From Mycolicibacterium sp. P9-22 (GTDB taxonomy: Bacteria; Actinomycetota; Actinomycetes; Mycobacteriales; Mycobacteriaceae), in assembly GCF_008329585.1 (NCBI RefSeq), contig NZ_NPKP01000005.1:400689-464688 (forward strand): DNA of 64,000 bases, read 5' to 3'. The position numbers and the translations under genes were made by a program. Below are positions 18,271 to 26,514 of the stretch, piece after piece (position 1 is the first letter of the stretch; each line of letters opens with the position of its first letter). The notes under the pieces are model-generated. The model did no database searches. It was not told the origin of the DNA and was given only the letters and a program-made list of their open reading frames with translations.

Positions 18271-18282
18271 ATCTTATAAGAT
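18271..18282. promoter_or_regulatory. 12-bp perfect palindrome in tarD/GntR divergent promoter
   Basis: ATCTTATAAGAT is its own reverse complement, 17 bases upstream of the tarD start and 106 upstream of the GntR start. It also overlaps a TATAAG -10-like string. It is a candidate operator for the FCD regulator. Confidence 0.5.
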
Positions 18283-18387
18283 GTGAGATGTAACTGATGA
18301 GTGGCGATGTTAAACTCACTGTGACCGTCAGCACAAGGGGCAATATGGGCCCGGTCGCAGCACAGGGATCGATGAGAAGGGGCGCAC

Positions 18388-19083
18388 ATGACATCACCGC
18401 AGGTCACCAACGTCTTCTCCAGCAAGAGCGACGTTGCGTACGCCGAGCTGCGCCGACTGATACTCAGTGGCGGCCTACCTGCGGGCTCGCGACTCTCCCA
18501 ATACGAACTCGCCGAGCAGATGCGGATGAGCATCACCCCGCTGCGCGAGGCGATCCGCCGACTCAGCGGTGAAGGCCTCATCGAGCTCGACAATCACCGA
18601 GACGCCCGCGTGTCATCCATCGGCGCCGACGAAGCCCGCCAGTTGTTCGAAGTGCGGCTGGCCCTGGAACCGGCCGCCGTCGCGCTGGCCGCCGAGCGCC
18701 GCACCGATGACGACATCGCCGTCATGCGCAGGACACTGGCCGATCTGGTCCCGGTGACACGCGAATGGGGCGAGGACGGGTTGTGCGCCCACAGTGCATT
18801 TCACCGCGCCCTGTATGTCGCCGCACACAACGACGTGATGATCAAGACCCTTGATGACCTGTGGGCCAAGTCCGACCGCTACCGCCGCCTCGGACTGATG
18901 CTGCCTGCCGGAGACGAGCCCCGCATGATCGACTTCAATCAGCACCACCAGATGCTCGAGCTCGTCGTCGACCGCGATGCGGCCGGCGCCCAGGCACTGG
19001 CGCGGCTGCACATCGAGAACAGCTTGACCGCCTCCGCGATCGAGGCCCTGGAGGGACAGTTCCCCGCCCCCGAAATCGCCTGA
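18388..19083 (+). CDS. GntR family regulator, FadR/FCD subgroup
   Basis: 231 aa. N-terminal winged helix with LRRLILSGGLPAGSRLSQ and MSITPLREAIRRLSGEGLIEL (about residues 15-70), then an all-helical FCD domain with metal-ligand positions in FEVRLALEP, SAFHRALYVAAHND and DFNQHHQMLELV. FCD regulators bind organic acids through a metal. Divergent from tarD across 133 bases holding the palindrome at 18271, so it most likely senses tartrate or a downstream acid and controls the operon. Confidence 0.92.
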   Translation: MTSPQVTNVFSSKSDVAYAELRRLILSGGLPAGSRLSQYELAEQMRMSITPLREAIRRLSGEGLIELDNHRDARVSSIGADEARQLFEVRLALEPAAVALAAERRTDDDIAVMRRTLADLVPVTREWGEDGLCAHSAFHRALYVAAHNDVMIKTLDDLWAKSDRYRRLGLMLPAGDEPRMIDFNQHHQMLELVVDRDAAGAQALARLHIENSLTASAIEALEGQFPAPEIA

Positions 19084-19114
19084 ACAGCAACATCTTCGGC
19101 GCCCTGCACTGCGC

Positions 19115-19687
19115 CTAGGCCGGCAGTAGGCCCGCCTCGCGGTAGCCGGCGATCAACGAGTCGTAGACCGCGACGTCAGAATGACTTCGGGCGACGAGTT
19201 GTGCGCCGGCGACCGCTGCATAGATTGCGCGGGCACGCATTTCACTCGTACTGGAGTCGACGACTCCCGCGCTCTGCAGAGTGGTTGCCAGCCAGGCGAC
19301 GTTCACTTCGGCGAATGTACGCACCTCGGTGCGCACCACTTCCGGTAGCTCGTCGTACTCCGCGGCCATGAAGCTACACATGCACATCCGGTTGTCGGCG
19401 ACCAATGCCGCGCGGAACACCTCGGGATAGCGTGACAGCGCTTCCATCGGATCCGAGGCCTGCGACGCGAGCGCGTCAAGACCGGCCTCGGCGTCCTCCC
19501 AGTACCTGCGTGCCAGCGCCGCGCCGAGTTCAGCCTTGCTGGGAAAGTAGTGGTAGACACTCGCCGCCTTGATGCCCACGTCTGCCGCCAGATCCCGAAA
19601 ACTCAGGCCGCCATAGCCTCGCGCCTGAGCGGCACTGCGGCCCGCTGCCAGGATCCTGTCCCGCGTGGTGAGCTCGACCGTAGTCAA
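19115..19687 (-). CDS. TetR/AcrR family transcriptional regulator
   Basis: 190 aa. HTH at residues 20-60 with LSFRDLAADVGIKAASVYHYFPSKAELG, typical of the AcrR group; the C-terminal part ATTLQSAGVVDSSTSEMRARAIYAAVAGAQLVARS resembles TetR_C_33/LmrA-type tails. Divergent from the amidase gene, with two near-identical CTACC-N8-GGTAG elements between them, so it probably represses the amidase and itself. Confidence 0.9.
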   Translation of the reverse strand: MTTVELTTRDRILAAGRSAAQARGYGGLSFRDLAADVGIKAASVYHYFPSKAELGAALARRYWEDAEAGLDALASQASDPMEALSRYPEVFRAALVADNRMCMCSFMAAEYDELPEVVRTEVRTFAEVNVAWLATTLQSAGVVDSSTSEMRARAIYAAVAGAQLVARSHSDVAVYDSLIAGYREAGLLPA

Positions 19688-19720
19688 CGCGCCGCCCTTT
19701 CCTTTCGCACGTCAGACAGC

Positions 19721-19738
19721 CTACCAATCGGCAGGTAG
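19721..19738. promoter_or_regulatory. Twin operator site 1, CTACC-N8-GGTAG
   Basis: CTACC and GGTAG arms separated by AATCGGCA, 34 bases upstream of the TetR start. It shares the internal GGCA with the second copy at 19767. Confidence 0.75.
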
Positions 19739-19766
19739 ACAGGCATCGTCCCGAACGCTAATCTCC

Positions 19767-19784
19767 CTACCATGTGGCAGGTAG
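19767..19784. promoter_or_regulatory. Twin operator site 2, CTACC-N8-GGTAG
   Basis: CTACC and GGTAG arms separated by ATGTGGCA, 43 bases upstream of the amidase start. Its start is 46 bases from that of site 1, in the same orientation. Confidence 0.75.
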
Positions 19785-19826
19785 GTAACCTTCCACGGCT
19801 CGCAGACTGACTACGAAGGACGCGCC

Positions 19827-21299
19827 ATGCCCACTACTCCCGCAGCTCGCGCCAGTGCCCAGGGGCCTTTGCACTACGCGGACGCGACCACGATGGCCGC
19901 ACTGATAGCGAGCCGGCAGACGTCGTCCCGCGAGGTCGTGCAGGCTCACCTCGACCGCATCTCCGAGGTCAATCCACAGATCAACGCCATCGTGACGCTG
20001 CTGGCCGATGACGCCCTGCGCGCCGCCGACGCCGCGGACGCTGCCGTACGTGCCGATGCGCAGCTCGGGCCGTTGCACGGAGTTCCGTTCACCGTGAAGG
20101 ACTGCCTGGACACCGCCGGCGTACTCACCCAACACGGCTCCAAGATCTTCGCCGGCAACATTCCGGCCCGGGACGCGACAGCCGTGGCACGAATGAAAGC
20201 TGCCGGCGGCATTCTGCTCGCCAAAACCAATCTCCCCGAATTCTCGTCAGCGACCGAAACCGACAATCTGGTGACCGGCCGCACCAACAATCCCTGGAAC
20301 GTGGATCGCACCCCCGGTGGATCGTCCGGCGGAGACTCCGCGGCCATCGCGGCCGGTATGTCACCGCTGGGTATCGGCAGCGATGTCGCAATCTCGGTCA
20401 GGGGGCCGGCTGCGTTCACCGGGATCGCGGGACTTAAGGCCACCCACGGTCGCATCCCGTTCACGGGCCACTTCGCACCGATGACGTCGGCCTGGTGGCA
20501 CGTCGGCCCGATGGCGCGCACCGTGGGCGACGTAGCGCTGACCTTCTCAATACTCAGCGGGCCCGACGGTCTTGATGGATACGCGGTGCACCCCAGCCAC
20601 TTTGACTCAGGTGCCACGCGACTCCCGGGGCGGGCCCTGCGCGTGGGCTGGGTCTCCGACGAGGCTTTCGGACCCGTCGATCCGGAGATCACGGCGGTAG
20701 TTGCGGACGCGGCCGCGCGGCTCGCTGAGCTCGGGTGCCTCGTCGAGCGGCTCGGCGTGCCCTTCCTCAAGGAGGCGAACGCGCCAACCGCTCTGACGAC
20801 TTTCGTCTACGGCGAATTGGTCTCGTATATCAAGTCTTTGACCGCCGACCGAGAGGGCGATCTCTCTGCGCCGGGCTCCGCGATCATGGCGGTACCAAAC
20901 CCGACACTGGACCAACTCCGTGACGCCAGGAGGGCCACGGACACGCTGCGATCAGCGTTCAGCGGTTACTTCAGCGACTATGACGTTCTCCTGTGCCCGG
21001 TCAACCCCGTGACAGCGCTGCCGCACGGGGCCGACGAGTTCGTCGTCGACGGCGTCACCGTCCCGTGGACTCATGTCATGGCCGCGACATCGCCTTTCAA
21101 CCTCACCGGGCTTCCCGCACTCTCCGTCCCTTACGGCATGAGCTCAGAGAACCTGCCGATCAACATCCAACTCGTGGCGTCATGGTTCGACGAGTCCACC
21201 ATTTTGCGGGTCGGAGCAGCGCTCGAACGCAGGGGTGGCCTGGGCTCGCGCCGTCCGCCGATCACGGCCTCGCCCATGTCCATGTCCACAGCGGACTAG
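19827..21299 (+). CDS. Amidase (amidase signature family)
   Basis: 490 aa, the usual length. The Ser-cisSer-Lys triad is visible: Lys in PFTVKDCLD, Ser in GGSSGGDSAAIAAG, and the nucleophile Ser in GSDVAISVRGPA. In the last motif Val-Ala-Ile stands where most family members have Thr-Gly-Gly, so the oxyanion strand is atypical. It hydrolyses an amide to acid and ammonia; glutamyl-tRNA amidotransferase GatA is unlikely because there is no GatB/C neighbour. Divergent from a TetR gene with twin operators. Confidence 0.9.
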   Translation: MPTTPAARASAQGPLHYADATTMAALIASRQTSSREVVQAHLDRISEVNPQINAIVTLLADDALRAADAADAAVRADAQLGPLHGVPFTVKDCLDTAGVLTQHGSKIFAGNIPARDATAVARMKAAGGILLAKTNLPEFSSATETDNLVTGRTNNPWNVDRTPGGSSGGDSAAIAAGMSPLGIGSDVAISVRGPAAFTGIAGLKATHGRIPFTGHFAPMTSAWWHVGPMARTVGDVALTFSILSGPDGLDGYAVHPSHFDSGATRLPGRALRVGWVSDEAFGPVDPEITAVVADAAARLAELGCLVERLGVPFLKEANAPTALTTFVYGELVSYIKSLTADREGDLSAPGSAIMAVPNPTLDQLRDARRATDTLRSAFSGYFSDYDVLLCPVNPVTALPHGADEFVVDGVTVPWTHVMAATSPFNLTGLPALSVPYGMSSENLPINIQLVASWFDESTILRVGAALERRGGLGSRRPPITASPMSMSTAD

Positions 21300-21385
21300 C
21301 CGCATGAAACCCGACCTGGGTCGCCGTCCACCACCTTGGCGCTGAGGAGCCTACCCAGCCCCGAACACTCAGAGAGCGCGAACGA

Positions 21386-22129
21386 ATGAAGAGCACCGGC
21401 AATACGATTCTGATCACGGGCGGCACCTCGGGCATCGGGCTGGGCCTCGCCCTGCGCCTGCGCGACGCCGGCAACTCGGTGATCGTCGCCGGCCGCCGCA
21501 AGAACCTCCTCGACGAGATCACCGCCGCGCACCCCGGAATCGACGCGCTCGTCCTCGACGTCGCGGACCCTGACTCGATCGCCCGAGTCAGTGAAACCCT
21601 GGCGGTCAGCCACCCCGATCTCAACGTCCTGATCAACAACGCCGGAATCATGCTGCAGGAAAGCCTTCTGGACCCAGCTGGACTGGAGATCGCCGAGAAA
21701 CACGTGATGATCAACCTGCTCGGCACAATCCGGATGACGTACGCCTTCCTCCCCCAACTCGTCGACACACCCGACGCCGTGGTGATGAACGTGACGTCCT
21801 CGCTTGCCTTCGTACCCTTTCCCATCACGCCCACCTACAGTGCGACCAAGGCCGCTCTGCACTCCTTCACCCAGAGCCTGCGGATCCAACTCGCGCACAA
21901 CGGCGTTCAGGTCATCGAAATCATCCCCCCGAACGTACGCACCACGCTGCTGGGTCAGCAGGACGACGATCAAGCCATGCCGCTGGACGAATTCCTCAAC
22001 GAGACCCTCGCATTGCTGGCCGCCCAGCCCGACGCCACGGAACTGGTCGTCGAAAGAGCCCGATTCCTGCGCAACGCCGAAGCCAACGGGTCCTACGAAG
22101 AGGTCCTCGCCATGCTGAGCAACTACTGA
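21386..22129 (+). CDS. SDR family oxidoreductase (DltE-like)
   Basis: 247 aa short-chain dehydrogenase. ILITGGTSGIGLGLAL holds the cofactor motif, VLINNAGIM the NNAG, and PTYSATKAAL the catalytic Tyr-x3-Lys with a Ser in NVTSSLAF. The extended C-terminus with VIEIIPPNVRTTLLGQ is typical of the DltE-type classical SDRs in actinobacteria. It is 86 bases downstream of the amidase on the same strand and may be co-transcribed. The substrate is unknown. Confidence 0.9.
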   Translation: MKSTGNTILITGGTSGIGLGLALRLRDAGNSVIVAGRRKNLLDEITAAHPGIDALVLDVADPDSIARVSETLAVSHPDLNVLINNAGIMLQESLLDPAGLEIAEKHVMINLLGTIRMTYAFLPQLVDTPDAVVMNVTSSLAFVPFPITPTYSATKAALHSFTQSLRIQLAHNGVQVIEIIPPNVRTTLLGQQDDDQAMPLDEFLNETLALLAAQPDATELVVERARFLRNAEANGSYEEVLAMLSNY

Positions 22130-22180
22130 CGGCCATTCGCGCTCGGTGGGGCGACCACGAGTGCCGTCGCCGGTGCGTGG

Positions 22181-22780
22181 CTAGCTTCGCCCTCGAAGAC
22201 CCGCACACAGAACTTCGACCAGACCGTCAAAACGCGCGATCGTTTTGTTCACGCCGAGGGACTCACTGAGCATCCGGTACAGCGTGGATCCGATGAGCGC
22301 ATCAGCCGTCGCCGTCAAGTCCGCATCGGACCGGATCTCACCGATCGCAGCGGCAGCTTCGAGCCGGGAAACGACTCCGCGGTGCAGCAATTCGGTGATC
22401 TGCCAGTATAATTCGTCGCTTTGATTCGGGTTGGCAGCCGCCGCCGCAATGAGCGCCCGCAGCAGCGCGGCATTTTCCCGCTTGGAGATGAACCGAGCGA
22501 CACCACGCAGCCACGCGCGGAGGTCGGCGATGAGGTCTCCGGTGTCAGTGAGCTCCAGGTAACCGGCGTGGGCGTAAACATCTTGGACCGCAGCCGCCAC
22601 CATCGGTGCTTTCGACGGAAAGCGTCGATACACGGTCTGTTTGCCGACACCGGCGTGCGCGGCGACGCGATCGATCGAGATCTCCGCGTAGCCGCCGTCG
22701 ACCAGCAGCGACCGCGTCGCTTGCAGGATCGCGTCATCGACGGCGGCGCTGCGTGGCCGGCCCGTCTGCTTGTGCTCCAC
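22181..22780 (-). CDS. TetR/AcrR family transcriptional regulator
   Basis: 199 aa. The HTH with YAEISIDRVAAHAGVGKQTVYRRFPSK lies at residues 32-58, and the C-terminal half, with ENAALLRALIAAAAANP, matches the TetR_C_16-like group. Divergent from the SDR at 22910. The 129-base gap holds two strong inverted repeats built on GAGACA/TGTCTC, so autoregulation with control of the SDR is likely. Confidence 0.92.
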   Translation of the reverse strand: MEHKQTGRPRSAAVDDAILQATRSLLVDGGYAEISIDRVAAHAGVGKQTVYRRFPSKAPMVAAAVQDVYAHAGYLELTDTGDLIADLRAWLRGVARFISKRENAALLRALIAAAAANPNQSDELYWQITELLHRGVVSRLEAAAAIGEIRSDADLTATADALIGSTLYRMLSESLGVNKTIARFDGLVEVLCAGLRGRS

Positions 22781-22837
22781 AGCGGCAGTTTAGTGGCACA
22801 TCGAACAAATCCGAGCCAACATCTCACGTGGGCCTTG

Positions 22838-22854
22838 CGAGACATCATGTCTCG
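22838..22854. promoter_or_regulatory. Operator-like inverted repeat 1 (CGAGACAT-C-ATGTCTCG)
   Basis: Perfect 8-base arms around one base, 58 bases upstream of the TetR start. It shares the CGAGACA/TGTCTCG core with the site at 22868. Confidence 0.8.
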
Positions 22855-22867
22855 ATAGTACGGTGAG

Positions 22868-22890
22868 TAACGAGACACATTGTCTCGTTA
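22868..22890. promoter_or_regulatory. Operator-like inverted repeat 2 (TAACGAGACA-CAT-TGTCTCGTTA)
   Basis: Perfect 10-base arms around CAT, 20 bases upstream of the SDR start, where bound repressor would block the ribosome-site or -10 region. Its centre is 33 bases (about three helical turns) from that of the first repeat. Confidence 0.82.
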
Positions 22891-22909
22891 GTGCGGATGG
22901 AGTCAGCTC

Positions 22910-23734
22910 ATGAGTCGAGACGTCCTGGTCGTCATCGGGGCGGGTGGCATGGGTTTGGCCATTGCCCGCCGGACTGGCCCGGGCAAGACGGTTCTCCTCG
23001 CCGACAACAACGCCGTAACCCTGGATGCAGCAGCCGCTCGACTGACGGACGAGGGCCACGACGTGCGAGCGCACCACGTGGATGTCACGTCGGCCGCGTC
23101 GGTGGCCGACCTGGTGCGCGAAGCCGCCGCCGTCGGCGATGTGGCGCAGGTCGCCCATACCGCGGGGTTGTCCCCCTCGCAGGCGAGCACCGCAGCAATT
23201 CTGGCGGTTGATCTGCTCGGCGTGGCGCTTGTGGTCGACGGGTTCGCCCCCGTGGTCGCCACCGGAGGCGCCGGTGTCGTGATCTCGTCGATGGCCGGGC
23301 ACCTTTTCCCGGCCTTACCCGCCGACCAGCAGCAGGTGCTCGCGCAGACCGCCGCTGCGGACCTACTGACTCTGCCCTTCCTGACTCCAGAACAGCTCTC
23401 CGATCCAGGTCTGGCATACGGAGTCGCCAAACAGGCCAACCTCATTCGCGTCGCCGCCGCCGCTTCGAGCTGGGGCCAGCGAGGTGCGAGACTGAATTCG
23501 ATCAGTCCGGGCATCATCTCGACCCCGATGAGCCAGCAGGAGCTCGACTCCCCGCTCGGTGAGGGCATGCGTGCGATGATCGAGGCTTCACCGGCCGGCA
23601 GGATCGGCACGGTCGACGACATTGCCGCCGTCGCCGCGTTCCTGCTCGGACCCGAGGCATCGTTCATCAGCGGTACCGACGTCCTGGTCGACGGCGGTGT
23701 CACCGCCGTGCTGACCCACCCCAACGATGCGTGA
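22910..23734 (+). CDS. SDR family oxidoreductase
   Basis: 274 aa. The cofactor loop is GAGGMGLAI rather than the usual TGxxxGIG, and the catalytic pair is LAYGVAKQANL (Tyr-x3-Lys) after VISSMAG. The C-terminal GPEASFISGTDVLVDGGVTAVL is the standard SDR ending. An insertion around residues 140-160 (FPALPADQQQVLAQ) is longer than in most classical SDRs. It is tightly placed behind the palindrome at 22868-22890 and is the probable main target of the divergent TetR. Confidence 0.9.
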   Translation: MSRDVLVVIGAGGMGLAIARRTGPGKTVLLADNNAVTLDAAAARLTDEGHDVRAHHVDVTSAASVADLVREAAAVGDVAQVAHTAGLSPSQASTAAILAVDLLGVALVVDGFAPVVATGGAGVVISSMAGHLFPALPADQQQVLAQTAAADLLTLPFLTPEQLSDPGLAYGVAKQANLIRVAAAASSWGQRGARLNSISPGIISTPMSQQELDSPLGEGMRAMIEASPAGRIGTVDDIAAVAAFLLGPEASFISGTDVLVDGGVTAVLTHPNDA

Positions 23735-24024
23735 TATGACACCGTCCGCCTGGCTCTCGGGGCACCGCTTCGACGACCGTCACCGCAATCGCGAGACCGT
23801 CCGTGGGCTTTCTGCCGCCATCGGCGTGGCGGTCACCAGCCGATACCACCGACGTCGACACCCCGGACGGCTTGTACTGCAAACTTCCTCAAGATTCGCC
23901 GACCGCCGTGCGCGGCGTGTGAAACTATCCCTGCATCGAACATCCCGGTAAGCGCGCCGCCACAGTCCAGGAATGCCACGACCCCAGGGGATTCCAGCCG
24001 CTGGCCGTGCGCCAGCACATCAAC
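23735..24024. other. Non-coding gap, no gene seen
   Basis: A 290-base stretch between the SDR and the converging PPOX gene. Short open frames exist on both strands, but none has a start signal or recognisable protein. No strong hairpin was found. Confidence 0.4.
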
Positions 24025-24414
24025 TCAGCCGTTGGCCACCACTCGGGTGGGAGTCAACCGAAGGACCACCCGGTTGTCGCGCGGAGCGGGAAACGTGTCC
24101 GGGTCTTGGCCGTAGTGCCGGACGATTCGGTCGAACACCGCGAGGCCTGGATCCTCTTCTACGGAGGTGTCGCCGCGGACTTCGAGCGTCCGGAACGGGT
24201 TGGTCGGGTCGATCACGAACAGCGTCGCCCGAGGGTGTTGCACGGCGTTCTTGTACTTCTGGCGATCGGTGGTGAGTGAGAGCACCACCGAGTCCCCTTC
24301 CGCGAGGTACCACAACGCGGTGACCTGGGGTGCGCCATCTTTGCCGAGGGTGCTCAACGACCCGACGTGGGCACCGTCGAGAAGATCGCGGTGTGATTCC
24401 GGGATGGTCGCCAT
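24025..24414 (-). CDS. PPOX class F420-dependent/FMN-binding protein
   Basis: 129 aa split-barrel protein of the pyridoxamine-phosphate-oxidase superfamily, F420-dependent reductase (FDOR-B) type. Visible landmarks are HVGSLSTLGKDGAPQVTALWY, SLTTDRQKYKNAVQHPRATL (cofactor phosphate-binding Lys/Arg) and the short C-terminal VVLRLTPTRVVA. Such proteins reduce small molecules or bind flavin, F420 or haem. It is divergent from the TetR gene at 24547, across a gap containing a GGAGG-CATA-CCTCC palindrome. Confidence 0.9.
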   Translation of the reverse strand: MATIPESHRDLLDGAHVGSLSTLGKDGAPQVTALWYLAEGDSVVLSLTTDRQKYKNAVQHPRATLFVIDPTNPFRTLEVRGDTSVEEDPGLAVFDRIVRHYGQDPDTFPAPRDNRVVLRLTPTRVVANG

Positions 24415-24479
24415 GGGTTCTCTTTCCGGTCATCGGCCGCCTGGACGATCCCATGGGTCGTCGCTCACGAGCTTTAAGT

Positions 24480-24493
24480 GGAGGCATACCTCC
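24480..24493. promoter_or_regulatory. Candidate TetR operator GGAGG-CATA-CCTCC
   Basis: Five-base perfect arms around CATA, 65 bases upstream of the PPOX start and 53 upstream of the TetR start. It shares GGAGGCA with the site at 3878, upstream of a related TetR gene. Confidence 0.6.
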
Positions 24494-24546
24494 GTTACTT
24501 TGATCCAGCGTAGCACCGTCGCAGGGTCGACTCGTATGCTCTCGGA

Positions 24547-25215
24547 ATGCAAGACGCGGGCACAACGGAACTGCGGGCGGATGCCCGCGAGAATCGCGCA
24601 CGCATCCTGGACACCGCCCGCAGTGTGTTCGCCGAGCGGGGGCTGTCCGCGTCGCTCGAAGACATCGCGCGTCGGGCCGGGGTGGGGGTGGGCACCTTGT
24701 ACCGCCGCTTTCCCTGCCGCGAGGAATTGATCGGCGCAGTCTTCGCCACAAAGATGAATGAGTATGCCGATGCCGCTGAATGTGCACTTGCGCAAGAGGA
24801 CCCGTGGCAGGGATTCTGCACCTACATTGAGACTGTTTGCCGCCTACAGGCGGCTGATCAGGGCTTCGCCGATCTGATGACACTCAACGTGCCAGGCGCG
24901 AAGGAGCTTCAGGAACCGCGCGATCGTGCGCACGCCGACTTTGTCGAACTCATTCACCGGGCCAAGACATCCGGCCACCTACGCGAGGACTTCGTTGCCG
25001 AAGATCTGATGCTGCTACTGATGGCCAACGCGGGTGTCGTCGCGGCGACCAACGACGCGGCGCCGGGCTCGGGGTCACGATTCGTGGCGTACATGTTGCA
25101 GGCGTTCGCATCCGAGGCCGCGAAACCGCTTCCACCGGCGCCCTCGCCCCGGCGCATGTACCGGGCGATGATGCGGGTCTCCTCGCGCGGCGGAAGCCGA
25201 CGCCGGGTCCCGTGA
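24547..25215 (+). CDS. TetR/AcrR family transcriptional regulator
   Basis: 222 aa. The HTH SLEDIARRAGVGVGTLYRRFP (residues 37-57) belongs to the same subgroup as the TetR at 3917 (SLEAVAKEAGVGPGTLYRHFP), and both genes are preceded by GGAGGCA-containing palindromes. The C-terminal SBP-like helices are typical (DLMTLNVPGAKEL). Divergent from the PPOX gene, its likely target. The basic C-terminal tail RGGSRRRVP overlaps nothing and is probably unstructured. Confidence 0.9.
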   Translation: MQDAGTTELRADARENRARILDTARSVFAERGLSASLEDIARRAGVGVGTLYRRFPCREELIGAVFATKMNEYADAAECALAQEDPWQGFCTYIETVCRLQAADQGFADLMTLNVPGAKELQEPRDRAHADFVELIHRAKTSGHLREDFVAEDLMLLLMANAGVVAATNDAAPGSGSRFVAYMLQAFASEAAKPLPPAPSPRRMYRAMMRVSSRGGSRRRVP

Positions 25216-25222
25216 ACGGACG

Positions 25223-26458
25223 TTACGCGTCGGCCAGCACCGAGGCTCCCAGCACGTCGCACACAAGTAGGGCCGCGTGCAGTTCGGCGACTTTTTTCGT
25301 CGCCGGTCGGCCCCGGCGCTCTTCGGCACGACGCACTCGTTGCAGCACCGTGTTCTTGTGGATTCCCAAGGTGTGCGCGGCGGCCGTCAGACTGCCCTGC
25401 GCGTCCAGAACGGCCAGCAGTGCGGCGCGCTCGCCGCGCTCCTTGGCCCCATCGCGGGCGAGATCGCCGAGTTGGGCGGCCACGAAGGCCCGCGCCGTCT
25501 CCAGGTCACGCGAGATCGCATCCACCAGCGCGACGTCGCTGAACGCGGTGATCGACGGCGCCGCACGCCCTGACAGCTCGATGACCCGGCGTGTGCGTAC
25601 GGCCTCCAGGTGGCTGGCGCGGAAGCCCGCGGCCCCCGGATGGGGTGAGCCCACCGCGATGTGAACGTTCTCGGCCGGGCCCGCGAACTCCGCCGCCATG
25701 GTCGAGCTCTTCACGTCGCCGGTGGTCGAGGCCCACCCCCATACCGCCAGTGGGCCGTCCGTCACGACAAGCGGATGACCATCCCCCAGATACCGACCCA
25801 CACGTTTGGCGAATCCGTCCAGATCAACACCGCGGTCTTCGGCCCAGCACACGAATCCGACCTGTCGGCCCGTGAGGCGGTGGCTGAGCACCCGTTCGGC
25901 CCGGGCGCTGTCGACACGTTCCCCGGCCAGCAGTGCCCGCACGACGTCGTCGCGCTCGGCCCGCGCCTGGTTCTGACGTCGGTCGAGTTCCGCGACGTAC
26001 TCGTCCGCCACCAGACTGGAGATGCGGTCGATGTAGCGGAACCCGAACCGCTCGAGCTCGGCGAACGTCCTCAGCGCGACAGCGGGATCCTCGATCCAGT
26101 CAGTGAGCGAATCGGAGAGCTTCTCGGTGAAGTACTCGTGGCCCAGGCGGTAGAACCGCAACATCACGTCGACGCTGTGTCCCCGTGCCGCCATCGCCCG
26201 CGCGTGCTCGAGCGCGGTGACCGGTGCTTCCGCCGCCGCGACGTCGATCCCGTGACGGAACATCGAAAGGACCGCTTCGAGATTCGACGAGCACGATCCC
26301 AGGGTGAGGCCGCGGAGTTCGGCGTCCCCGCCGACCTCCGGTATCCGCTCGACCAGATATTTCAGCATGTCGTCGGCCAGACCGGACACATCCCCCAGCA
26401 GAGAAGCCGCGACACCCCTTCCGGCGACCGCGCTCTCAGCCGGCTCACGCGCGTCCAT
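25223..26458 (-). CDS. PucR family transcriptional regulator
   Basis: 411 aa. The N-terminal half is helical and unassigned; a GGDEF-like/CdaR middle part is followed by the C-terminal PucR helix-turn-helix GSLTAAAHTLGIHKNTVLQRVRRAEE at about residues 365-390. This architecture is common in mycobacteria, where members often sit beside oxidoreductase genes. It converges on the TetR at 24547, leaving 7 bases between stops. Neighbouring targets are not obvious; the operon at 26515-28697 is upstream on the same strand. Confidence 0.9.
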   Translation of the reverse strand: MDAREPAESAVAGRGVAASLLGDVSGLADDMLKYLVERIPEVGGDAELRGLTLGSCSSNLEAVLSMFRHGIDVAAAEAPVTALEHARAMAARGHSVDVMLRFYRLGHEYFTEKLSDSLTDWIEDPAVALRTFAELERFGFRYIDRISSLVADEYVAELDRRQNQARAERDDVVRALLAGERVDSARAERVLSHRLTGRQVGFVCWAEDRGVDLDGFAKRVGRYLGDGHPLVVTDGPLAVWGWASTTGDVKSSTMAAEFAGPAENVHIAVGSPHPGAAGFRASHLEAVRTRRVIELSGRAAPSITAFSDVALVDAISRDLETARAFVAAQLGDLARDGAKERGERAALLAVLDAQGSLTAAAHTLGIHKNTVLQRVRRAEERRGRPATKKVAELHAALLVCDVLGASVLADA

Positions 26459-26514
26459 TCCTGCAGATTAACCGCGATGCCGGTGGCCGATGCCGAGAAC
26501 CGCAACATGCTGTG

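Noticed and set aside
16998..18293. 431-codon plus-strand open frame
   Set aside because: It is antisense to the D-tartrate dehydratase gene, which has strong motifs.
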